Assembly: GCA_029259675.1 (NCBI GenBank)
Contig: JAJDES010000537.1
Location: 1 to 11,867, forward strand
Origin: Planctomycetota bacterium
GTDB lineage: Bacteria > Planctomycetota > UBA1135 > GCA-002686595
DNA length: 11,867 bases
Reading direction: 5' to 3'
The position numbers were made by a program, and so were the translations under genes. A model generated the notes under the pieces. It did no database searches. It was not told the origin of the DNA and saw nothing but the letters and a program-made list of their open reading frames with translations. Positions 6,731 to 11,867 of this stretch are shown here, piece after piece (position 1 is the first letter of the stretch; each line of letters starts with the position of its first letter).

Positions 6731-7819
6731 ATGATGCGCCACACGACACTAGCTCTATTCTTCGTTATCTGCGGGATTCCCGAGGCGAGCGAAAACGGGA
6801 CTTTCGAATTGTCGTTCGGCGATCACATCACTTGGGAATCCGAAGAGGGACCTTCCGCTCGAGAGCATGCCACCTTCTTCGTCGACCCCGACCGACCGCG
6901 TGCGGTGATGCTCGCAGGTTCGGGCTACGCACCCTATGGCTCACCGCTGGGCGATGCCTGGGCTCTCGATCTCGAGACGACGAAGTGGAGCGAGCTGAAC
7001 GTGATCGAAGATTCCTTCAAGCCTGGTGGCGCGCGCAGGTCAGCCGTCGTTCGAGGCACGGAAGATCATCCGAGTTTCGTCTATTTGAGCGGAGGCTATG
7101 TGGAGGGCCAAAGCGCTATTGGCGATCTTTGGCGCGCGGAACTCACTGAAGAAGCTGTCCACATGACTTCCGTCGAGCAGGTCAATGCTCCGCCGGCTCG
7201 AATGCTTCACGGTTTTGCTGCAAGCGCAAACGGCCAGACGCTCGTCGTCTTTGGAGGCGTCGGTGGAGCCGGCGGTCTTGGCGACACGTGGATTGGTCGA
7301 GTTGAGGGCGCGAAGGTGAACTGGCAACAGCTGAACGGCGACGAAGGGCCGGGTGCTCGATTCGGTTTTGCCTTCGCTCACGATCAGTCAGCTGGAGTCC
7401 TGCTCGTCTGCGGGGGACAGGTGATACCGGAGGCCGGCGCTGCGCCAGGCATGGTTACCGTTAGCGATCTCTGGTCCCTGGACTTCGAGTCTTTGACACC
7501 GAAGTGGACGCAATTGGCCGCCTACCAAGTCTCAAGTATTCCCGGTCGACGCAATCCAGCATTCAGCTTCGACGAGGAAACCGGCCGACTCCTCATTTGG
7601 GGAGGAACGGGCGACGGCCGCAATGCCCTGCCCGGACTCTACGTCGTCGAAACTAGGACTCCTGGTGCACCTGTGTCCGTCTTCACAGAGCCGAACTCTG
7701 TGCCTACGCGTGCGTCCGGCTTTGGTTTGGTCGATAGAGTTCGCAGTCGAGCCTTACTCGGTTTCGGCAACGATTCATCTCGAGCCATGCTTGACCTCGT
7801 CGAAATTCGACTGCCCTAG
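6731..7819 (+). CDS. Secreted kelch-repeat beta-propeller protein
   Basis: This 362-residue protein begins with a short hydrophobic N-terminus (MMRHTTLALFFVICGIPEAS) that looks like a Sec signal peptide cleaved near residue 20; there is no lipobox. The rest is a run of kelch-like blades: ARAVML-type strand then GDAWALDLETTKWSEL (74-89), FVYLSGG...GDLW (117-134), LVVFGG...LGDTW (171-187), GVLLVCGG...SDLWSLDF (222-252), GRLLIWGGTG (285-294), and a weaker last blade near 340-360. The Gly-Gly plus aromatic/Trp pattern with ~50-residue spacing is diagnostic of kelch/galactose-oxidase-central folds. Such proteins usually bind proteins or glycans; no catalytic residue can be assigned. ATG 6731 or 6734 is possible; neither has a Shine-Dalgarno sequence. 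The stop TAG directly abuts a family F repeat. Confidence 0.82.
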   Translation: MMRHTTLALFFVICGIPEASENGTFELSFGDHITWESEEGPSAREHATFFVDPDRPRAVMLAGSGYAPYGSPLGDAWALDLETTKWSELNVIEDSFKPGGARRSAVVRGTEDHPSFVYLSGGYVEGQSAIGDLWRAELTEEAVHMTSVEQVNAPPARMLHGFAASANGQTLVVFGGVGGAGGLGDTWIGRVEGAKVNWQQLNGDEGPGARFGFAFAHDQSAGVLLVCGGQVIPEAGAAPGMVTVSDLWSLDFESLTPKWTQLAAYQVSSIPGRRNPAFSFDEETGRLLIWGGTGDGRNALPGLYVVETRTPGAPVSVFTEPNSVPTRASGFGLVDRVRSRALLGFGNDSSRAMLDLVEIRLP

Positions 7820-7833
7820 TAATACAGAGTCAG
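7820..7833 (+). repeat. Tandem duplicate of family F left terminus
   Basis: TAATACAGAGTCAG is present twice in tandem (7820-7833 and 7834-7847); the second is the left end of family F copy A. The first base follows the kelch stop codon directly, giving TAG TAA in frame. This could be slippage or a remnant of an earlier insertion at the same point. Confidence 0.75.
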
Positions 7834-7836
7834 TAA

Positions 7837-8066
7837 TACAGAGTCAGGCTCCCATCGTAAGTTCAACCGTTGGTTGGTACCGCTCTAACTCCGAATGAAT
7901 CGGGAGTGGCAGATTCAAAAGCAACGGAACAAAGCTTGGCATGCAGCTGCCGCGACTCGGTTCGCGTGATCGGAGTTCTCAAGGCTAGACCCTCGAACGA
8001 TGTCCGCTAGCAAGCTTGTGCGGTACTTCTGACCTGTTGAGGTTTGGAGTCGAGCCTGACTCTGTA
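7837..8066 (+). repeat. Family F 230-bp inverted-repeat element, copy A
   Basis: The element starts TACAGAGTCAGGCTC (7837-7851) and ends GAGCCTGACTCTGTA (8052-8066), perfect 15-bp inverted termini. By hand alignment it matches copy B (10652-10881) in 223 of 230 positions without gaps. Inside are a CCGC...GCGG hairpin around the palindrome CAAGCTTG (8004-8023) and GGCATGCAGCTGCC. It fills the gap between two convergent genes: the kelch stop lies 17 bp to the left and the stop of the 844-residue gene 7 bp to the right. It encodes no transposase, and I see no target-site duplication. This is a MITE-like non-autonomous repeat by structure. Confidence 0.9.
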
Positions 8067-8073
8067 CGTGTAT

Positions 8074-10608
8074 CTACGGCAGTTCAAAGCGGCGCAGGGT
8101 TAGCTCGTACGGGTCGATCGACCAGAGCTCGTCGCCCGCGGGAGAAATGATCAAGAGGTGCTCGAAGCCGTCGCCTTCGAGTCGTTTCACTCTGCCTGCT
8201 TCGACGTCAATCAAGTAATTCTCAACGACCGCCCATTGCCCGGAAAATGACAGTTCATCACCCCAGAAGATGGGGAATTCAAATCTCTTCAAAGGCTCGC
8301 CAGCAGCGCTGAATAGTGCCAAACCACCTGTCAGCACGGCAACGCGTCCATCGGATGCAACAGCGGGCGGGGACCCACTCAACATCCAGTGCCGGTCTCC
8401 AGGCCTGCGCTGAATGGCCTTGATGATTGTCCCGGAGCCGTCGACCAGCACCAATCCGTCTTTCCAGCCCCAACGCATTTGCGTTCCGGGAACGAAGGTA
8501 ACCGGATTGGCCCCCAAATCGACTTGCCCCGCTTTGTTGCCCGCTTCATCAAGTTTCACGTACGGAAGATCGCCCCACTCCTCTCCGATGTAGACGACAC
8601 CATCGGGCCCGAACAAAAGCTGCGTTGTTGTGGGGTCAGCGTATTCGTCAACCCTGGGGGCTGCCGGTAGTACGCGTAGCTTTTCACCTGCTCGATTGAA
8701 TACATGAATGGCACCGCTGCGTTCATCTTGAATGTGAATGCGGCCCATCTGGTCCACGCCCACGGCACCAACATCTTGTAGGGAATCATTCTCAATTGCC
8801 GGGCCGAGTCTGGACTCGACGGAGCCATCGTCCGCCAATGCAAAGAGTAGCTGCCCGTCAGAAGCCCAAATTTGACCATTGGGTGCAATGCTAACTTGGT
8901 TGAACTTCACATCCCTTGGATGTTTGGGCAAAAAGCTTCCTCGCAAAGTCCCATCAACACCGAATCGCCAATACGCGGGCCTGTCGTCAAAGTCTTCAAG
9001 TAGCAAGCCCGCATCAAGATCGCGGGACAACTCCGACGGATAATTCGGCTCTTGCCCCATGACTTCAGCTAGATCAAAGGAATGGCTAAAGGAGCCATCC
9101 GCTTGAAAGATCTGAATGAGGTTTCGAATATTATCAACAACGGCAATTCTTCCATCTGCAAGCACACACAGGTCTTCCGGGGCAAAGAGTGTGCTGGGAT
9201 CCTTGTGGTCACCGCCATTGAAACCCTTGGCGTTTTCCCACTGCAAATTGAAGCTGGCATCGAAACTCCGCAACGACGGGCCGCTGTTGATGCCCGGGGT
9301 GTGCGTTCCGAGCGCCACGTAGCCACCGGATGGAGTTGCATTGATTGGCGCCGAGAAGGGACAACCGGGGCACCAAGCCTCCGCAATCAATTCCGCCCTG
9401 CCTTCACGCGCATGAATTGCCCAAACCTGCATCTCGCCTTCATTTTCGTAGTCCTCAAAAAAGCGGCGCCAGGGGCCGTGCTCGGGGAATAGCCACGATG
9501 AAAAACCGCTTGATTGCGCATTCAGCCCAGAAATCGGCACTTCCCGCAAGATGCCCCCTTGGGGAGTCACCCAAACCGCCGAGTAGCCACCGCCCTCTTC
9601 CCACCTTATGAACCTAAGGGTTCCGTCCAACTCAAAGCCGAACTTCAAGATGTCGCGTATTGCCGAGGGCTCGCTCGATTCGTTCTGCAGTTTGACCGTA
9701 GCGATCTCGCGCAGATAAATCGGTTCAAACTCCCGTTCTGCAGGTTGCGGTTTGGCCGCAGGCGCAAAGGGCCGGCGGCCGGTTTCGACTACGTTCCAAC
9801 CCGAAAGCGTATCGGCCAATTCGACCCGATACGCAACTCGCTCATTCGACTTGACAAACCAGACGTCAAAGGCGCCCCTGCCGGTAGAACGGGTCACGCC
9901 GATCTCTCGAATTTGCTCGTCCAACAGGCGCTGTGCCTCTTCGTCCGATGGAATGGAATAGTCACCGGGCCGATCCAGAATCCAAACGGGTTCACCGGAA
10001 TCGTCGATAAGAGTTATAAGCCCGCCTCTTGCTCCAAGAAATGAGGGAGAGCTCCGGTAGTGGACTAACGTGAGCTCTGTTCCGGGGACAGCGCACGCTG
10101 CCATCATGTGCAGCCTTCGCCCATCAGTATTGTCCAGGCGTTTTTCCGGAACGAGCACACTAGTCCTCTTTCCACTCAACATATCGAACGCCCAGAAATG
10201 CTCGACGCGCTGATTCCCATCAAAGTCAGTCGCTCTCAATACAGCGCGATTGCGCGCCTCATCAATAAAGAACCCCTTCGGCGTTGGAACGGGTGGCGTG
10301 TGAAGAGCGAGACTGTGCTTACGTTCAACCGTCAAGCGGTTGCGCAGCTTCCCTCCCGGATCCAGCACAAGCACATTCAAGTTTCCCATATTCGTTCCAG
10401 GCGCCTCGGATACCCCATACCCGATGATGGATCCGTCTTTGGCAATCGCGACATCCGTAAGCGTGACGGAGAGTTGCCGTTTCCACTTCAACTCACCGCG
10501 CACGCGGTATTCACAATTGGCCGGCCCTCGCCCGTAGAGATCTGTCGGATCCACATAAAGCGTGCGAGTCCCATCCTCGGATGCAAAAGTCGTCGGATTC
10601 GGCAGCAT
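8074..10608 (-). CDS. Large NHL-like beta-propeller protein of unknown function, probably 5'-truncated
   Basis: This protein has 844 residues and I do not recognise a named family. The C-terminal half has repeated short beta motifs of NHL/six-bladed-propeller type: APEDLCVLADGRIAVVDNIRNLIQIFQADGSF (476-507), VSIAPNGQIWASDGQLLFALADDGSV (572-597), VGVDQMGRIHIQDERSGAIHVFNRAGEKL (616-644), LLFGPDGVVYIG (664-675) and a last blade ISPAGDELWSIDPYELTLRRF (821-841). The N-terminal half (VDPTDLYGRG at 19-28, then strand-rich sequence) looks like a second propeller. A CPGC motif sits at 413-416. No signal peptide or membrane segment follows the ATG, unlike typical secreted propellers. The frame stays open for 23 sense codons above the ATG (...AHIPGAPVG-M) with no start codon, then meets TGA (10680-10678) inside family F copy B. 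GGAG lies 11 nt before the ATG. An original N-terminus was probably lost. Confidence 0.75.
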   Translation of the reverse strand: MLPNPTTFASEDGTRTLYVDPTDLYGRGPANCEYRVRGELKWKRQLSVTLTDVAIAKDGSIIGYGVSEAPGTNMGNLNVLVLDPGGKLRNRLTVERKHSLALHTPPVPTPKGFFIDEARNRAVLRATDFDGNQRVEHFWAFDMLSGKRTSVLVPEKRLDNTDGRRLHMMAACAVPGTELTLVHYRSSPSFLGARGGLITLIDDSGEPVWILDRPGDYSIPSDEEAQRLLDEQIREIGVTRSTGRGAFDVWFVKSNERVAYRVELADTLSGWNVVETGRRPFAPAAKPQPAEREFEPIYLREIATVKLQNESSEPSAIRDILKFGFELDGTLRFIRWEEGGGYSAVWVTPQGGILREVPISGLNAQSSGFSSWLFPEHGPWRRFFEDYENEGEMQVWAIHAREGRAELIAEAWCPGCPFSAPINATPSGGYVALGTHTPGINSGPSLRSFDASFNLQWENAKGFNGGDHKDPSTLFAPEDLCVLADGRIAVVDNIRNLIQIFQADGSFSHSFDLAEVMGQEPNYPSELSRDLDAGLLLEDFDDRPAYWRFGVDGTLRGSFLPKHPRDVKFNQVSIAPNGQIWASDGQLLFALADDGSVESRLGPAIENDSLQDVGAVGVDQMGRIHIQDERSGAIHVFNRAGEKLRVLPAAPRVDEYADPTTTQLLFGPDGVVYIGEEWGDLPYVKLDEAGNKAGQVDLGANPVTFVPGTQMRWGWKDGLVLVDGSGTIIKAIQRRPGDRHWMLSGSPPAVASDGRVAVLTGGLALFSAAGEPLKRFEFPIFWGDELSFSGQWAVVENYLIDVEAGRVKRLEGDGFEHLLIISPAGDELWSIDPYELTLRRFELP

Positions 10609-10651
10609 TCCAACCGGCGCTCCGGGAATGTGCGCAGCGACAAGTGGGCAA

Positions 10652-10881
10652 TACAGAGTCAGGCTCCCATCGAAAGTTCAACCGTTGGTTGGTACCGCTC
10701 TAACTCCGAATGGATCGGGAGTGGCAGATTCAAAAGCAACGGACCAAAGCTTGGCATGCAGCTGCCGCGAATCGGTTCGCGTGATCGGGGTTCTCAATGC
10801 TAGACCCTCGAACGATGTCCGCTAGCAAGCTTGTGCGGCACTTCTGACCTGTTGAGGTTTGGAGTCGAGCCTGACTCTGTA
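10652..10881 (+). repeat. Family F 230-bp inverted-repeat element, copy B
   Basis: This copy is in the same orientation as copy A and of the same length, with the same perfect termini (TACAGAGTCAGGCTC at 10652-10666; GAGCCTGACTCTGTA at 10867-10881). I count seven substitutions against copy A. Its left end lies 43 bp above the start codon of the 844-residue gene, and its right part (10800-10881) is read as the last codons of the Ntn-hydrolase frame. That frame stops at TAG 10802-10800 inside the element. Confidence 0.9.
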
Positions 10882-11867
10882 TCGCTGCATCGGTAGCTTA
10901 GCTTGTGCGGCACTAGTTGCCGGTTAAGGTTAGGAGCCGAGCCTGACTCTGTATGTGTGCGCGTGCCAGTCAGCTCTAGGCCGGAGGCTCGGAGCGTAAA
11001 TTCGGTGGTCGCTCCTTTATCGTCGCGCGTGAAGCGAACATCTACCTCTCCACCCTCGCCGATCGCAAAGAACTCTTCCTCGGTCGCCGAGTGCAAACGG
11101 AGTTCACCCTGCGTCTCCGTAAATATTTCAGGGCAGCGAGCAATCAAATCCGTTTTGTCGCGCCGAATCACAACGCGGTAGACGACTCCGAGAAACTTGA
11201 TGTCGTAGTCACCTGCATAGGCCTCAAGAACATTATCTTTCAGCTCCGGCCCGCGCCGCTTCTCGATGCGCTCTAAAACGCTCTGTTTCTGAAGTGCAAC
11301 GAACTCCTGCCAGGCCTCATTGTGCGGAAAGAGCTCGGGTAACTTCAGCGTTCGAGCGCCCTTGGACAACTCTTCTTGGAGGTTGAGTTCGATCGAAGTT
11401 CCATAGTCGTGAAAGAGGTACACCCGCGCCGTACGCTTCTGCAGGTCGAACACATTCGAGTAGAGAGTCGCCACGCGTCGCCCCCTCTGCGCCGCGACGG
11501 ATAAGGCTTCCGTGCAGAGATCCACAGAGACTTCCTCTCGCGCATCGAGCACTCGCACGGCGGCTGCGTAACGCGGACACTGGGCCAAATCGTCATCCTG
11601 CGCGGACTGATAGAAATTCGTGACGGCTTGGTAGTCGCCCTTTTTGCGCAGGAATTCGTCACCTTCAACGATTACCGAATCGCCCGTCGCATCCGCGAAA
11701 AACAGCATCGCGTTCGTCAACAAAGGGCGTAGATCGACAGTCTCCAAGTATGCGATCGCCTGCTCCACCGTCGCGCAAGTTTCCATCACCTCAATGATCG
11801 GGTTGCTTGCAACTTTCGTCTTGCCCTCCTGCTTCACCATCGGCCGTGCACCCGTCGCAAAACCGTC
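10800..11867 (-). CDS. Ntn-hydrolase (linear amide C-N hydrolase / acyltransferase-like) with DUF3471-like domain, N-terminus outside window
   Basis: The frame is open through the right edge, so the N-terminus and the expected catalytic Cys lie outside. Residue numbers run from the internal ATG at 11840. The first part resembles the isopenicillin-N acyltransferase/penicillin-V-acylase-like Ntn-hydrolase group: ETCATVEQAIAYL (20-32), AMLFFADATGDSVIVEGD (44-61), QAVTNF (71-76) and TLYSNVFDLQKRTARVYLFHDY (125-146). Residues ~200-293 resemble the beta-rich DUF3471 domain (AYAGDYDI at 207-214, VRFTRDDKG at 268-276, LELTGTR at 288-294). After residue 296 the sequence is repeat-derived: TESGSAPNLNRQLVPHKL (297-314) and TESGSTPNLNRSEVPHKL (321-338), translated from family F fragments C and B, to a TAG inside copy B. 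The native stop was probably near residue 295 and has been lost. Family confidence is moderate; substrate unknown. Confidence 0.75.
   Translation of the reverse strand, partial: DGFATGARPMVKQEGKTKVASNPIIEVMETCATVEQAIAYLETVDLRPLLTNAMLFFADATGDSVIVEGDEFLRKKGDYQAVTNFYQSAQDDDLAQCPRYAAAVRVLDAREEVSVDLCTEALSVAAQRGRRVATLYSNVFDLQKRTARVYLFHDYGTSIELNLQEELSKGARTLKLPELFPHNEAWQEFVALQKQSVLERIEKRRGPELKDNVLEAYAGDYDIKFLGVVYRVVIRRDKTDLIARCPEIFTETQGELRLHSATEEEFFAIGEGGEVDVRFTRDDKGATTEFTLRASGLELTGTRTHTESGSAPNLNRQLVPHKLSYRCSDTESGSTPNLNRSEVPHKLASGHRSRV
10899..10953 (+). repeat. Family F right-end fragment, copy C
   Basis: These 55 bases align with the right end of copy B (10827-10881): they share AGCTTGTGCGGCACT, GGTT and the terminus GAGCCTGACTCTGTA (10939-10953), with several internal substitutions. 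It is more diverged from B than A is, so it is not a fresh duplication of B. Its offset from B is exactly 72 bp, a multiple of three, so both are read in the same frame by the gene on the minus strand. Confidence 0.8.

Noticed and set aside
7837..8066. Integron attC site or cassette array
   Set aside because: No paired RYYYAAC / GTTRRRY boxes are found and the element is not palindromic across its whole length. Neighbouring genes are in mixed orientation.
9514..10803. Long plus-strand ORFs (9514-10044, 10108-10803) opposite the 844-residue gene
   Set aside because: They are antisense shadows; the minus frame carries coherent repeated propeller motifs and the plus frames do not. The second runs into the family F repeat.
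7837..10881. Composite transposon formed by the two family F copies around the 844-residue gene
   Set aside because: There is no transposase and no target-site duplication, and fragment C and the terminal duplication suggest the repeats are simply frequent here. Flanking by direct copies is not enough.
1..11867. CRISPR array, tRNA, rRNA, or a defence/toxin-antitoxin system
   Set aside because: I saw no regularly spaced repeat array, cloverleaf or rRNA-like sequence, nuclease, or paired small toxin/antitoxin genes. The repeats present are dispersed and at gene borders.

Overview
The window looks like chromosomal DNA from a Gram-negative bacterium. A TolC/NodT-type outer-membrane efflux protein, an E. 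coli-type dihydroorotase and a PurE/PurK purine pair sit beside less common genes (kelch and NHL-like propeller proteins, an Ntn hydrolase). Codon third positions are moderately GC-rich by eye. The mix would fit a planctomycete/PVC-like or proteobacterial genome, but I cannot place the phylum with confidence.

Layout. (1) Positions 2-358 (+): the C-terminal end of a TolC-family protein, converging on pyrC (432-1490, -). (2) A CPA2/Kef-type cation:proton antiporter (1701-2888, -). (3) A class I/II PLP aminotransferase (3170-4423, -). (4) purE (5845-6345) and purK (4685-5848), a minus-strand operon with a 4-bp ATGA overlap that converts AIR to CAIR in purine synthesis. (5) A secreted-type kelch protein (6731-7819, +). 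(6) An 844-residue, apparently N-terminally clipped propeller protein of unknown function (8074-10608, -). (7) The C-terminal part of an acyltransferase/linear-amidase-like Ntn hydrolase with a C-terminal DUF3471-like domain (10800 to beyond the right edge, -).

The most unusual content lies between the genes. Two repeat families fill several intergenic gaps almost from stop codon to next gene. Family F is a 230-bp element with perfect 15-bp terminal inverted repeats. It has two near-identical copies (7837-8066 and 10652-10881), a 55-bp right-end fragment (10899-10953) and a 14-bp left-end duplication (7820-7833). Family E is an older, diverged element of about 260 bp with imperfect ~28-bp inverted ends (4430-4688 and 6365-6633), lying immediately upstream of the aminotransferase and purE. 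A third, short shared motif, AGTCAGGACAACTTCC, lies just upstream of pyrC and the antiporter and shares the AGTCAGG core with family F. No transposase is encoded here, so these are non-autonomous repeats of unknown mobility.

The family F repeats have affected genes. About 50 C-terminal codons of the Ntn-hydrolase frame come from the repeats. The 844-residue gene begins just outside copy B, and its reading frame continues upstream, without a start codon, into the repeat. I found no CRISPR array, tRNA, rRNA or complete defence system. The core metabolic genes look intact and ordinary.
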